A DNA stretch of 64,000 nt from Marvinbryantia formatexigens DSM 14469. GTDB taxonomy: Bacteria > Bacillota > Clostridia > Lachnospirales > Lachnospiraceae. The notes under the pieces are model-generated. The model had not been told where the DNA came from. It saw only the letters and a program-made list of their open reading frames with translations, and made no database searches. The position numbers and the translations under genes are program-made. Shown in pieces: positions 9,477-18,537 of the stretch. Within the stretch, counting starts at the first letter, position 1. Every line of letters begins with the position of its first letter. The DNA is taken from positions 3,513,001-3,577,000 of the forward strand of contig NZ_CP102268.1 in the NCBI RefSeq assembly GCF_025148285.1. The letters run 5' to 3'.

Positions 9477-10349
9477 ATGAGTTATGTAATTTCAACCGAT
9501 ACAACATGTGATTTTCCGGAGGAATATTATCAGCAGCATGAGCTGAATGTGCTGTCGCTTTCCTATATTCTGGACGGAGAGACGTATTTCCGCGGAGGAA
9601 AGGAATTGTCATCGTCGGATTTTTATGCGAGAATGCGCGCCGGCTCCATGCCGACCACCTCGCAGGTGAATCCGGAGAGCGCCCGCGCCTCCTTCGAGCC
9701 GGTATTAAAGGAGGGCAAAGATATTCTTCACATCGCCTTCTCCAGCGGACTGAGCGGAAGTGCGAACAGCGCGCGGATTGCGGCGCAGGAGCTGATGGAG
9801 GAATACCCGGAACGGAAAATTATCGTAGTAGATTCCCTCTGCGCATCCCTCGGCGAGGGGCTGCTGGTGCATAAGGCGCTGGAAAAAAAGGAAGCCGGAA
9901 TGGGAATGGAGGAGCTGGCGGCATGGTGCGAGGAAAATAAGCTGCACATTATCCACAGCTTTACCGTGGACGATCTGTTCCACCTTTACCGCGGCGGACG
10001 CGTGTCGAAGGCGGCGGCGGTCGTCGGAACCATGATCAGCCTGAAGCCGGTGATGCACGTCAACAATGAAGGGAAGCTGATTCCGCTTTACAATGTGCGC
10101 AAAAGAAAACGCTCGCTGCAGGCGCTGGTGGATGCGATGGAGCAGAAGCAGGGCAGCTTTGCCGGCAAAAACGACATCGTATTTATCAGCCACGGGGACT
10201 GCCTGGAGGAAGCTGAGTACGTGAAAAAGCTGGTGCAGGAGCGCTTCGGCATCACGAAATTCCTCATCAATCCGGTCGGTCCGGTCATCGGTGCGCACTC
10301 CGGTCCGGGAACGATGGCGCTGTTCTTTATGGGAGATTCCAGAGAGTAA
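9477..10349 (+). CDS. DegV family fatty-acid-binding protein
   Basis: A 290-residue DegV/FakB-type protein. Signatures are the N-terminal ISTDTTCDFPEE, MPTTSQVNP, the segment HIAFSSGLSGS that contacts the fatty-acid carboxylate, and YRGGRVSK. FakB proteins present fatty acids to the kinase FakA for phosphorylation and phospholipid synthesis; no fakA is seen here. AGGAGGG precedes the start. A hairpin that overlaps the next gene's ribosome site follows 75 bp after the stop. Confidence 0.9.
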   Translation: MSYVISTDTTCDFPEEYYQQHELNVLSLSYILDGETYFRGGKELSSSDFYARMRAGSMPTTSQVNPESARASFEPVLKEGKDILHIAFSSGLSGSANSARIAAQELMEEYPERKIIVVDSLCASLGEGLLVHKALEKKEAGMGMEELAAWCEENKLHIIHSFTVDDLFHLYRGGRVSKAAAVVGTMISLKPVMHVNNEGKLIPLYNVRKRKRSLQALVDAMEQKQGSFAGKNDIVFISHGDCLEEAEYVKKLVQERFGITKFLINPVGPVIGAHSGPGTMALFFMGDSRE

Positions 10350-10424
10350 AGCAAGAACCTGCACCCGCCATAGAGCTGGCTCATGCTGGTCATACCTTTT
10401 GAACCTGACATCATATGTATAAAG

Positions 10425-10474
10425 AAAAACTCCTTTGGGGAAGCTATTACAGATAATCCCACAAAGGAGTTTTT
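10425..10474 (+). promoter_or_regulatory. Hairpin that would bury the ribosome site of the GerA-type gene
   Basis: The arms 10425-10437 (AAAAACTCCTTTG) and 10462-10474 (CAAAGGAGTTTTT) are perfect 13-bp complements, extended inward by GGG/CCC. The right arm contains AAAGGAG, the ribosome-binding site for the ATG at 10479, and ends in a T-run, so the same structure may act as terminator for the DegV gene. Confidence 0.7.
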
Positions 10475-10478
10475 TATT

Positions 10479-11882
10479 ATGAAAGAAATGATTTCGGAGG
10501 ACCTTTATGAAAATATGGAATATTTTCATGAAAAACTCCAGGTAACGAAAAATTTTGACATGATATACCGGATGCTTTCGGTGGGCGGCAGGGATGCCTG
10601 CCTTTATTTTATCGAGGGTTACATTAAGGATGATATCATGGAAAAGCTGCTGGAGTTTTTTCACTCGCTCACACCGGAGGATCTGCCGCAGACCAGCCAC
10701 GAGCTGACGCACAGCTATATCCCCTATGTGGAGGTGGATATGGTGCAGGAGAAGGAGCAGATCATCACAAACATCCTCTCCGGCGTGGTCTGCCTGCTGA
10801 TTGACGGCTATGACAAATGCTTTGCGATTGACTGCCGCTCCTACCCAATGCGCAGCGTGGAGGAGCCGGACAAGGATAAAACGCTGCGCGGCTCGAAGGA
10901 TGGCTTCGTGGAGACGGTGGTGTTTAATACGGCGCTGATACGCCGACGGATACGCAGCCCGCAGCTTACGATGGAAATGCTGAGTGCGGGGGAAAGCTCG
11001 CGCTCCAATATTGTGCTCTGCTATATGCAGGGGCGTGCGGACGAGGCGCTGGTGCAGAAGCTGCGCGAGAGAATAGAATCGCTGCAGGTGGACGCTCTGC
11101 CGATGAGCCAGGAGAGTCTTGCAGAGGCAATCTATAAAAGAAAATGGTTCAATCCGTTCCCGAAATTTAAGTACACGCAGCGCCCGGATACGACTTCTGC
11201 CAGCCTGCTGGAGGGCAAGATAGCGATTCTCGTGGACAATGCGCCGACGGCGATTCTGCTTCCGGTCACGATTTTTGACATTATGGAGGACGCGGATGAT
11301 TTCTATTTTCCGCCGCTTACGGGGAGCTACCTGCGGTTTTCCCGCTTTGTGATTGCGTTTTTATCGCTGCTGCTGACGCCGGTGTGGCTTTTATTTATGC
11401 AGAATCCGCAGTGGATACCGCCCTGGCTGGATTTTATTAAAGTGGCGGATACGGTGTATGTGCCGATTCTTCTGCAGCTTTTGATTCTTGAATTTGCCAT
11501 CGACGGTCTGAAGCTGGCGGCGGTGAACACGCCGCAGACGCTCTCGACGCCGCTCTCCGTGATCGCCGGTATCGTGGTGGGTGAATTTGCGGTAAAATCC
11601 GGCTGGTTCAACAGCGAAACGATGCTGTATATGGCGTTTGTTGCGATTGCCAATTATACGCAGTCCAATTTTGAGCTTGGCTATGCGCTGAAATTCATGC
11701 GCATCCTGCTGCTCGTGCTGGTGGGAATATTCGGGGGCTGGGGACTTGCCGCCGGAATACTCATCTGCGTGCTGTGCATCGCCTGCAACCGCACCGTTTC
11801 CGGGACCAGCTATCTGTATCCGCTGATTCCGTTTGACGGCAGGCAGCTTGCGCGCAGACTTTTCAAAAAAAGAACTGCATAA
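10479..11882 (+). CDS. Spore germination protein, GerA/SpoVAF family
   Basis: The 467-residue protein has a soluble N-terminal half and about five membrane segments in the C-terminal half, the GerABKA layout. Family sequences include ERIESLQVDALPMSQESL, the stretch LLEGKIAILVDNAPTAILLPV and PQTLSTPLSVIAGIVVGEF. GerA subunits form nutrient-receptor channels in the spore inner membrane; SpoVAF relatives work without GerB/GerC. No GerB or GerC partner is adjacent, so this is an orphan A subunit. The start at 10479 is set by AAAGGAGT; an earlier in-frame ATG at 10383 precedes the hairpin and is unlikely. Confidence 0.88.
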   Translation: MKEMISEDLYENMEYFHEKLQVTKNFDMIYRMLSVGGRDACLYFIEGYIKDDIMEKLLEFFHSLTPEDLPQTSHELTHSYIPYVEVDMVQEKEQIITNILSGVVCLLIDGYDKCFAIDCRSYPMRSVEEPDKDKTLRGSKDGFVETVVFNTALIRRRIRSPQLTMEMLSAGESSRSNIVLCYMQGRADEALVQKLRERIESLQVDALPMSQESLAEAIYKRKWFNPFPKFKYTQRPDTTSASLLEGKIAILVDNAPTAILLPVTIFDIMEDADDFYFPPLTGSYLRFSRFVIAFLSLLLTPVWLLFMQNPQWIPPWLDFIKVADTVYVPILLQLLILEFAIDGLKLAAVNTPQTLSTPLSVIAGIVVGEFAVKSGWFNSETMLYMAFVAIANYTQSNFELGYALKFMRILLLVLVGIFGGWGLAAGILICVLCIACNRTVSGTSYLYPLIPFDGRQLARRLFKKRTA

Positions 11883-11989
11883 TATGAAAAAAATAAGGGA
11901 TATTAATATTGTGAAATAAGCCGGAGAACCAGAAAGAGGAACACCGGCAGAAAAATGGACATAAAACATCAGAAAAGGAGACCTGACCT

Positions 11990-12400
11990 ATGAAGTATGC
12001 AAAACAAAAAGTGACAGGAATTCTGCTGGCGCTGGGACTGTCCGTAGTTCTTGCGGGATGCGGAAATGACAGCAACGGAAAGAATAACACGACTGCGACG
12101 TCGGAAAACCGCGCCACGGAGAACAGAAAGACAGAGAAGACGACGGAGAATACCGGCGCGACGGATAAAAACGATGGGACGGCTGACAACGGCAATGTCA
12201 ACAGCGCGACAGATGATGCGGCAAGAAATAACGCGACAGACGGCGATGGGCTGAGTGAGATTGGCGAGGGCATCGGCGAGGTCGGAGACGGCATTATTGA
12301 CGGCGCGGAGGACATTGTGGATGACGTGACGGGCAACCGCAGGGACACCGACAATACGGACAATAATAATACCAGAAATACGGATGCGGCAAATCCGTAA
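11990..12400 (+). CDS. Small low-complexity lipoprotein
   Basis: The 136-residue protein has a lipoprotein signal (residues 1-24) ending in the lipobox LAGC with lipidated C24. The rest is Asn/Thr/Asp/Gly-rich and probably unstructured, with a short amphipathic stretch GLSEIGEGIGEVGDGIIDG near residue 87. It would be anchored to the outer face of the membrane. Function unknown. An AAAAGGAG site precedes the ATG. Confidence 0.75.
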   Translation: MKYAKQKVTGILLALGLSVVLAGCGNDSNGKNNTTATSENRATENRKTEKTTENTGATDKNDGTADNGNVNSATDDAARNNATDGDGLSEIGEGIGEVGDGIIDGAEDIVDDVTGNRRDTDNTDNNNTRNTDAANP

Positions 12401-12511
12401 ATGCACGCGGGCTGACGCCTGCGCCAGCCTCAGACAGATTCTGTGATGCGAGGCTGACCCGGCGGGGCTGAGGCGTGTGAACCTGATTTTGGCGGTCTGG
12501 CAGCGCACATA

Positions 12512-12527
12512 CCCCTCTTCGGAGGGG
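12512..12527. other. UUCG-capped hairpin in the lipoprotein-glgC gap
   Basis: CCCCTC and GAGGGG enclose a TTCG tetraloop. No long T-run follows, so it may be an mRNA-stabilising hairpin or weak terminator. The rest of the 12401-12660 gap is A/T-rich and holds the glgC promoter region. Confidence 0.5.
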
Positions 12528-12616
12528 GATGTTTACATAATATCTGATTATCTTGCAAATTTCCGGAAAAAAATTTAAAAAATTTGCACAAAAAACTACC
12601 ACAATGGGAAATTTTG

Positions 12617-12625
12617 TGATACAAT
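12617..12625 (+). promoter_or_regulatory. Extended -10 promoter element before glgC
   Basis: TG-A-TACAAT matches an extended -10 box 35 bp before the glgC start. No good -35 hexamer lies 17 bp upstream. Confidence 0.45.
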
Positions 12626-12660
12626 TTTGACATAGTATGAAAAAGAGAGGTGTAATTGTT

Positions 12661-13869
12661 ATGGCAAAAGAAATGATTGCAATGCTTCTTGCTGGCGGAC
12701 AGGGTTCCCGTTTGTATGCATTAACACAGAAGCTTGCAAAACCAGCAGTTCCATTCGGCGGAAAATACCGTATTATCGATTTCCCGCTGTCAAACTGCGT
12801 GAATTCGGGGATTGATACCGTCGGTATTCTGACACAGTATCAGCCCCTGGTATTAAATGAGTACATAGGAAACGGTCAGCCGTGGGATCTGGACCGTCTC
12901 TACGGCGGGGTTCATGTGCTTCCGCCTTATCAGCAGGCTTCCGGCTCTGACTGGTACAAGGGCACGGCAAACGCGATTTATCAGAATCTTTCCTTCATAG
13001 AGCGTTACGACCCGGAATATGTCATCATTCTTTCCGGCGACCAGATCTGCAAGCAGGACTACAGCGATTTCCTGAGATTCCATAAGGAAAAGGGCGCAGA
13101 GTTCAGCGTGGCGGTCATGGAGGTTCCGTGGGAAGAGGCTCCGCGTTTTGGTCTGATGGTTGCAGATGAGGACGACAGGATCACAGAATTCCAGGAAAAA
13201 CCGAAGAACCCGAAATCCAACCTGGCTTCTATGGGTATCTATATCTTTAACTGGGATATTCTGAAAAAGTATCTGACGGAGGACGAGGCGGACCCGAATT
13301 CCGAAAACGATTTTGGAAACAACATTATTCCGAACCTTCTGCGCGACAACCGCAAGATGTACGCTTATCATTTCAGCGGTTACTGGAAGGATGTCGGAAC
13401 GATTTCCTCCCTCTGGGAAGCAAACATGGAAGTGCTCGACCCGGAGCACAGCGGTATTAACCTGTTCGATGACAACTGGAAGATTTACAGCCGCAACAGC
13501 GGTATGACCGGTCACAAGATCAGCAGCGACGCAGTAGTGGAGAACTCCATGATTACAGACGGCTGCCGTGTGAAAGGAAATGTAAAGCATTCGATTCTGT
13601 TTGCCGGCGTGCATGTAGAGGAAGGCGCAGTGGTGGAGGACGCCGTTGTTATGGGCGGCACCGTGATTAAATCCGGCGCGGTCGTAAAACACTGTATCAT
13701 TGCAGAAAATGTAACGATTGAAGAAAATGCGGTTGTCGGGGCAATGCCGGAGGGCGATGTGGCCGGAGTTGCGACCGTCGGCGCGGGCATCCGTATCGGC
13801 TGCAACGCAAAAATCGGTCCGAACGCGATGGTAAATAAAAACGTAGAGGATGGTGAAGAACAATGTTAA
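12661..13869 (+). CDS. glgC: Glucose-1-phosphate adenylyltransferase, catalytic subunit
   Basis: A 402-residue ADP-glucose pyrophosphorylase, the first step of glycogen synthesis. Nucleotide-binding [14 protein letters not shown], the downstream [19 protein letters not shown] and the [11 protein letters not shown] catalytic segment are present, followed by a left-handed beta-helix with hexapeptide-like repeats. The start is the ATG at 12661, preceded by GAGAGGTG; an earlier ATG at 12637 lies before that site. It overlaps glgD by 7 bp, so the two subunits are translated together. Confidence 0.95.
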   Translation: MAKEMIAMLLAGGQGSRLYALTQKLAKPAVPFGGKYRIIDFPLSNCVNSGIDTVGILTQYQPLVLNEYIGNGQPWDLDRLYGGVHVLPPYQQASGSDWYKGTANAIYQNLSFIERYDPEYVIILSGDQICKQDYSDFLRFHKEKGAEFSVAVMEVPWEEAPRFGLMVADEDDRITEFQEKPKNPKSNLASMGIYIFNWDILKKYLTEDEADPNSENDFGNNIIPNLLRDNRKMYAYHFSGYWKDVGTISSLWEANMEVLDPEHSGINLFDDNWKIYSRNSGMTGHKISSDAVVENSMITDGCRVKGNVKHSILFAGVHVEEGAVVEDAVVMGGTVIKSGAVVKHCIIAENVTIEENAVVGAMPEGDVAGVATVGAGIRIGCNAKIGPNAMVNKNVEDGEEQC

Positions 13870-14999
13870 ATTCAAATAAGAGAGCATTGGGGATTATTTT
13901 CCCCAACAGTTATGACGCGCTGGTTCCCGAACTTGTGAATGTGCGTCTGATGGCTTCCATCCCCTTCGCAAGCCGTTACCGCATGATTGACTTTGTGCTC
14001 TCAAGCATGTCAAATTGCGATATTGATAATATTTCCATTATGGTAAACAACAATTATCACTCTCTGATGGATCATCTCGGCTCAGGCCGCGAGTGGGATC
14101 TGGTGCGCAAAAACGGCGGTCTGCATATCTTCCCGCCCTTTGCGGAGAAACAGTCCAAGCCGTTTGTAGGACGCGTCGGCGCGCTTGCAAGCATTCTGGA
14201 TTTCCTGCGCGAGCAGAAGGAAAAATATGTGGTAATGTCCGACGCGCATATCGCGGTAAACTTTGATTTTAACGCCATGATCGACGCGCATATCGCAAGC
14301 GGTGCGGATGTCACGGTTGCGTACAACGAGCAGGAGCTGCCGGAATATATCCAGAAGTCGAATGACAAAGGCTATTATTACACCTTCTCTATTGATAACG
14401 GCAGAGTAACCAAGATGTACATCAATCCGAGAGAGACGGGAATCCAGAATTTCGGCATGAATATTTATGTAATCGACCGTCAGCTTCTGATTGACCTGGT
14501 AAATACGGCGTTTGTGCGCGGACAGGAGTTTTTCGAGCGCGATATTCTGGCTCCGCAGCTTGCAAGACTGAATGTGCAGGCGTATAAATACGAGGGCTAT
14601 CTGGCGCGCATCAGCGGCATGAAGAGCTACTTCGATGAGAACATGAAGCTTCTCGACGACTACAACCTGGATGGTCTGTTCAGCAGAGCGCCGATCTACA
14701 CCAAGATTCGCGACGATAACCCGTCCAGATACATCAACGGCGCAAAGGCTACGAATGTAATGGTAGCTGACGGCTGCATCATCGAGGGCGAGATTGAAAA
14801 CAGTATTCTGTTCCGTGGCGTAAAGGTTGCAAAGGGCGCCAAGGTGAAAAACTGCATTCTGATGCAGGATACCGTAATCGAAGCGGGCGCGGATATCGAG
14901 TATCTGATTACCGATAAGAACGTTACCATCACTGCAGGCAAGGAAATGAAGGGAACCGATACCTTCCCGTTCTATATTGCAAAATATCACACAGTGTAG
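13863..14999 (+). CDS. glgD: Glucose-1-phosphate adenylyltransferase, regulatory subunit GlgD
   Basis: The 378-residue paralogue of GlgC found in Firmicutes. The nucleotide loop is degenerate ([15 protein letters not shown] replaces the AGGxGxRL motif), the mark of the non-catalytic GlgD subunit that modulates GlgC in a hetero-oligomer. The C-terminal beta-helix is intact. It overlaps the end of glgC. Downstream come two hairpins. Confidence 0.95.
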   Translation: MLNSNKRALGIIFPNSYDALVPELVNVRLMASIPFASRYRMIDFVLSSMSNCDIDNISIMVNNNYHSLMDHLGSGREWDLVRKNGGLHIFPPFAEKQSKPFVGRVGALASILDFLREQKEKYVVMSDAHIAVNFDFNAMIDAHIASGADVTVAYNEQELPEYIQKSNDKGYYYTFSIDNGRVTKMYINPRETGIQNFGMNIYVIDRQLLIDLVNTAFVRGQEFFERDILAPQLARLNVQAYKYEGYLARISGMKSYFDENMKLLDDYNLDGLFSRAPIYTKIRDDNPSRYINGAKATNVMVADGCIIEGEIENSILFRGVKVAKGAKVKNCILMQDTVIEAGADIEYLITDKNVTITAGKEMKGTDTFPFYIAKYHTV

Positions 15000-15081
15000 G
15001 AGCCTGCGGCAGTGTTTGCAGTTCCGGAGAATGCCGGGAACTGCACATAGAGGATAAATTGTATTTAGAGGATATAAAAAT

Positions 15082-15108
15082 ACCGCCGGGGCGTAAGGCT
15101 CCGGCGGT
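15082..15108 (+). terminator. Hairpin after glgD
   Basis: ACCGCCGG (15082-15089) pairs with CCGGCGGT (15101-15108). No T-run follows directly, but a second terminator-like hairpin lies 20 bp further on. Confidence 0.6.
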
Positions 15109-15114
15109 TATTGC

Positions 15115-15164
15115 GTTGCCATGCATACGACAAAAACGTCCAGTGGACGTTTTTTAGTATTGTT
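15115..15164 (+). repeat. Dispersed terminator-like repeat, copy 1
   Basis: A 50-bp element containing the perfect hairpin AAAAACGTCC-AGT-GGACGTTTTTT. A copy with about 43 of 48 matching positions lies at 40884-40930, also right behind another terminator. In both the hairpin is preceded by GTTGCYATGCATACGA. Confidence 0.75.
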
Positions 15165-15229
15165 CTGAGGTATGTCAGGCTCTGCAGCGGAAAGTTTCCC
15201 GGCGTCAGAATGCTCTTTGCTGCCTGCTC

Positions 15230-15649
15230 CTACAGGCAGGCTTTGATTTTCTCAATCATTTCTTCGTATTCTGCGTCGCTTAAATATTTTTTATCCGGAT
15301 TCATCTGGAACACGCCGCCCCATTCATCCCCACCGTTGTATTTCGGAACGAGGTGGAAATGCAGATGGCAGCCGGTATCCCCGTAAGCGCCGTAATTCAG
15401 CTTGTCCGGATGGAAAGCGGCGTGAATGGCTTTTGCAGCCCGCGTTACGTCCGCAAAGAAACGGTTGCGCTCCTCCTCGCTGATATCCACGATTTCGCTT
15501 ACATGGTCCTTATAGGCGACAATGCAGCGCCCCGGTTTGCTCTGCTCCTTAAAAAGAATCAGCTGGCTCACGTCCAGGTCGCAGATTTTGATGCCGAATT
15601 TTGCCAGCGGCTCCCCGCCGACACAGTAACCGCAATTTGTGTCCTTCAT
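15230..15649 (-). CDS. HIT family nucleotide-binding protein
   Basis: The 139-residue protein has the histidine-triad motif HLHFHLVPK near residue 96 and a CGYC pair near the N-terminus. HIT proteins hydrolyse nucleoside phosphoramidates or dinucleotides. The start at 15649 is chosen because GGAGA precedes it; in-frame ATGs at 15661 and 15709 are possible. The IS110 element lies upstream, so its promoter region may have been altered by the insertion. Confidence 0.85.
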   Translation of the reverse strand: MKDTNCGYCVGGEPLAKFGIKICDLDVSQLILFKEQSKPGRCIVAYKDHVSEIVDISEEERNRFFADVTRAAKAIHAAFHPDKLNYGAYGDTGCHLHFHLVPKYNGGDEWGGVFQMNPDKKYLSDAEYEEMIEKIKACL

Positions 15650-15719
15650 AAAAATCTCCATTCCGCCGCCTTTCAGTTGGCGGCACAAATAGTAATGAAA
15701 GTCTTCCAATTCCCCACGT

Positions 15720-17340
15720 TGCTGATAAAATAATTGTTAAAGAAGCTATACTACAAAGCACGGGGAGGTAAGTTGTAAAGGCTTTCTTCCGTTTTAGACA
15801 GCATAAAAATCAGTGTAAGTTTCATCTTTCAAGCACAAATAAGTGGCTCTGTCAGACCGTACAGTAAGAATTGTTTTAACTTCTCTGTTAAATGTGTGGT
15901 GGAACAGTCAATGGCTTCTTTATCTCATTCTGAAAGGAGTTCTGACCATGAAAGTTGTTTACCAAACCTGCTGTGGCGTCGATGTTCACAAATCTTTTCT
16001 CGTTGCCACAATCATCAAAACCTCTTCCGGTATAGAACCTTCTTATCAAAAGAAGCGTTTCTCTACCTTCAACAATTCTATCCTGCAATTCAAAGACTGG
16101 CTTATGAAAAACCAGTGCCGGGATGTCTGCATGGAATCTACCGGTAAATACTGGGTTCCTGTATTCAACCTTTTGGAGGATGAAATTAATGTCACCATTG
16201 CCAATCCCAAATGGGTAAAAGCGGTCAAAGGCAATAAGGATGATACAAAAGATTCCAGGTGGATTGGGGATTTGTTCCGATTAGGTCTGGTTCCAGGAAG
16301 CTATATCCCCTGTAAACCAATCCGTATCCTGCGTGAATTTACAAGATACCGTTACAAACTGACCTCCTGCCGTACCAGTGAAAAGAACAGATACCAGAAT
16401 GCGCTTACTGTCTGTAATGTCGCATTAGATTCGGTTGTTTCCGATATCTTTGGGAAATCAGCTGCATCTGTTATTGATTACCTGATCGGGCAATCCGACA
16501 ATTCCATCAACCACGAAGAAATAGCCTCCAGACTCCTCCGTTCCCTAAAGAAGAAGTCTGACAGTGTCATTGAATCCATCGAAGGGTACCAGATGACTGA
16601 CTCCCAAAAATACCGTATGCGCCTCGTCCGCGCACATCTGGATTATATCACATCCACGATAAATGATATAGACACTATGCTTGATTCTTTGGTTGCTCCT
16701 TATGAAAATGCTGTCCAGTTACTGTGTACCATTCCGGGTGTTGACCGTAACAGTGCAGTCACTGTTATCTCCGAGACTGGTACCGATATGGCTCCGTTTT
16801 CCAGTTCCAAACGCTTATGCTGCTGGGCGGGATTAACTCCCGGAAGCAATGAATCTGCTGGTAAGAAGAAGTCTGTCAGAATAACACGTGCCGGTGTCTA
16901 CCTCAAACCTGCATTGGTGCAAGTCGCCCATGCAGCCGTAAAATCTGATAAATCTCCTTACTACAAACAGAAGTATGAACGCATTAGGAAGCGCCGTGGT
17001 AAAAAACGTGCCATCATTGCTATCGCCCGGATGATTCTTACCGCTGTCTACCAGATTTTGTCTACAGGCGAAGCGTGGAACCCGACCGACCTATACAAGA
17101 TTGATATGCCTGAACCTCTAAAAGAAAAACAGAAGGAAAAGGCGATCAGGCAGGCTAAGAAACTACTTATCAGCGAAGGGATAATTTCCGAATCGCAATT
17201 AGCTTCTTAACACTTTATCTCAATACATTTTTTCAATGGCTGCCATAAGACAGCTTATTAAAGTGCGCCATTTATCGGCTGTCCTCTACTTTCTTTCACA
17301 GTACATCCTCCCATATTGTTGATTTTACGTTCCGTAATGC
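15720..17340 (+). mobile_element. IS110-family insertion sequence (ends approximate)
   Basis: One transposase gene flanked by about 230 bp of non-coding DNA on the left and at most 200 bp on the right. The family lacks long terminal inverted repeats and the ends could not be fixed; a weak GGGAGG (near 15763) and CCTCCC (near 17309) pair could be subterminal repeats. Boundaries are estimates between the HIT and GNAT genes. Confidence 0.6.
15948..17210 (+). CDS. IS110-family transposase (DEDD recombinase)
   Basis: The 420-residue protein has the N-terminal RuvC-like DEDD domain (D12 in CGVDVHKS, E63 in CMESTGKY, aspartates in NKDDTKD at 96-102) and a C-terminal Transposase_20 domain starting with LLCTIPGVDRNSAVTVI and including GLTPGSNESAGKKK with the region of the conserved serine. 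It is full length. Family members recombine DNA guided by a structured RNA encoded in the element's non-coding end. The ATG at 15948 follows GAAAGGAG; an earlier GTG at 15843 has no such site. Confidence 0.95.
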   Translation: MKVVYQTCCGVDVHKSFLVATIIKTSSGIEPSYQKKRFSTFNNSILQFKDWLMKNQCRDVCMESTGKYWVPVFNLLEDEINVTIANPKWVKAVKGNKDDTKDSRWIGDLFRLGLVPGSYIPCKPIRILREFTRYRYKLTSCRTSEKNRYQNALTVCNVALDSVVSDIFGKSAASVIDYLIGQSDNSINHEEIASRLLRSLKKKSDSVIESIEGYQMTDSQKYRMRLVRAHLDYITSTINDIDTMLDSLVAPYENAVQLLCTIPGVDRNSAVTVISETGTDMAPFSSSKRLCCWAGLTPGSNESAGKKKSVRITRAGVYLKPALVQVAHAAVKSDKSPYYKQKYERIRKRRGKKRAIIAIARMILTAVYQILSTGEAWNPTDLYKIDMPEPLKEKQKEKAIRQAKKLLISEGIISESQLAS

Positions 17341-17362
17341 CGCTGCGCCGCCAGTGCGAAGC

Positions 17363-17385
17363 AGCAGAAGCCGGATTCTGCTTTT
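17363..17385 (+). terminator. Intrinsic terminator-like hairpin right of the IS
   Basis: AGCAGAA and TTCTGCT enclose a 6-nt loop and are followed by TTTT on the plus strand. Confidence 0.5.
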
Positions 17386-17415
17386 AGTATACCACATTCT
17401 CTGTAAAAGTCCATT

Positions 17416-17874
17416 TTAAAAGCACATTTCAAAAGCGATATCGCCCCGCTCGAAGGGAAATTTGTTTTTATCGACCGGAATTTTCCTGAAGCCAAATTTC
17501 CGGTAAAGATGGACTGCCTGTGCGCATTTGTGGTTGGATACGATGATTATTTTTGGGATTTTTTTCTCTTTTGCATAGTCGATACATGCCCGGAGACATG
17601 CGCTGCCCGCGCCAGTCCCGGTGTACATTCCCCTGGCGGCAAATTTCATGATCTCCCAGTCGCCGTCTTCTCTTGGGGCAATCATGCAGCACGCCATTAC
17701 CGCACCGTCGTCATCGAGAGCAAAAAATATCTGACCGCCCTTTTCGATACTTGGTTCAATATTGCTTAACTCCCGTATATCCTCCTCTTCAATGGCAAAC
17801 ATTTCGGAAATCCATTTTTTATTCATTTCGATGAAATCTTCTTTATATCTGGAATCATATGGAACGATTTTCAT
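17416..17874 (-). CDS. GNAT family N-acetyltransferase
   Basis: A 152-residue single-domain GNAT. The acetyl-CoA loop is in RGMYTGTGAGSACLRACIDYA, and the C-terminal YRKFGFRKIPV motif is typical. Substrate unknown. It follows the MarR gene in the same operon with a 20-bp overlap, so its expression is probably under that regulator. AAGGAGG precedes the start. Confidence 0.88.
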   Translation of the reverse strand: MKIVPYDSRYKEDFIEMNKKWISEMFAIEEEDIRELSNIEPSIEKGGQIFFALDDDGAVMACCMIAPREDGDWEIMKFAARGMYTGTGAGSACLRACIDYAKEKKIPKIIIVSNHKCAQAVHLYRKFGFRKIPVDKNKFPFERGDIAFEMCF

Positions 17875-18313
17875 TGTAGCAGCCTCCTTTTTGCAATAAT
17901 TCTATGATGGTATCAAATGCCTGCTCCATGCGGAGCCGGTCCTCTGCGGAAAGCTCCCGCAGGATAGCTTCTATCTCTTCGTTTGATTTGCGTATCAGCT
18001 CCTCCGCCCGCTGTTTTCCCTTTTCGGTAAGAAATAAATCCCAGGCCCTCCGGTCCCTGGCGGAAGAGACCTTCCAGAGATAGCCGCTTTTTTCATAGCC
18101 GGCGAGAATTTTGCTCAGATAGCTCTTGTCGATATTCATGACCCTGGCAATGTGGGCGGCGTTGCAGCCCTCACTCTGATAAATTTCAAAAAAGACCCTT
18201 GCCTCCGTTACCGAATACTCCGAGCCGAGATAGTGATTGCCGAGTAAATTCATCGCCGGCATGTAAAATCGGTTAAACGCCCGCACTTTCTCTACAATGT
18301 TGCTGTAACTCAT
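17855..18313 (-). CDS. MarR family transcriptional regulator
   Basis: A 152-residue winged-helix repressor. The recognition region is CNAAHIARVMNIDKSYLSKILAGYEKSGYL and the wing follows at SSARDRRAWDLFLTEKG. It is first in a two-gene operon with a GNAT, an arrangement known from MarR-acetyltransferase pairs. The promoter lies inside a large inverted repeat just upstream, suggesting autoregulation. AAAGGAG precedes the ATG. Confidence 0.9.
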   Translation of the reverse strand: MSYSNIVEKVRAFNRFYMPAMNLLGNHYLGSEYSVTEARVFFEIYQSEGCNAAHIARVMNIDKSYLSKILAGYEKSGYLWKVSSARDRRAWDLFLTEKGKQRAEELIRKSNEEIEAILRELSAEDRLRMEQAFDTIIELLQKGGCYNENRSI

Positions 18314-18332
18314 AAGATTGCTCCTTTTTGAT

Positions 18333-18385
18333 TAGTTGACAAATTCCACTATCATCATAGAGGAAATAGTGGAGTTTGTCAACTA
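18333..18385 (-). promoter_or_regulatory. MarR operon promoter inside an inverted-repeat operator
   Basis: The arms 18333-18352 and 18366-18385 are 20-bp reverse complements with one mismatch. On the minus strand they hold -35 TTGACA (18377-18382) and -10 TATGAT (18354-18359) with 17-bp spacing. A dimeric MarR protein bound here would block RNA polymerase. Confidence 0.8.
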
Positions 18386-18469
18386 TTGTTTATAGATATT
18401 TATTATGGTTGAGGGGTCCGTGGAAAAAGTTTCAGCATATTAAAAAAACTATGTCATTGGCATTTTTGC

Positions 18470-18498
18470 TTGACATATACTCTTGGAAGCTTTACAAT
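18470..18498 (+). promoter_or_regulatory. Sigma-A promoter for the membrane protein/winged-helix pair
   Basis: TTGACA (18470-18475), 17 bp, TACAAT (18493-18498), 40 bp before the start of the membrane protein. Confidence 0.75.
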
Positions 18499-18537
18499 AA
18501 AAATAACTTTACAATATAAAGAAAAAGGAGAAACGTT

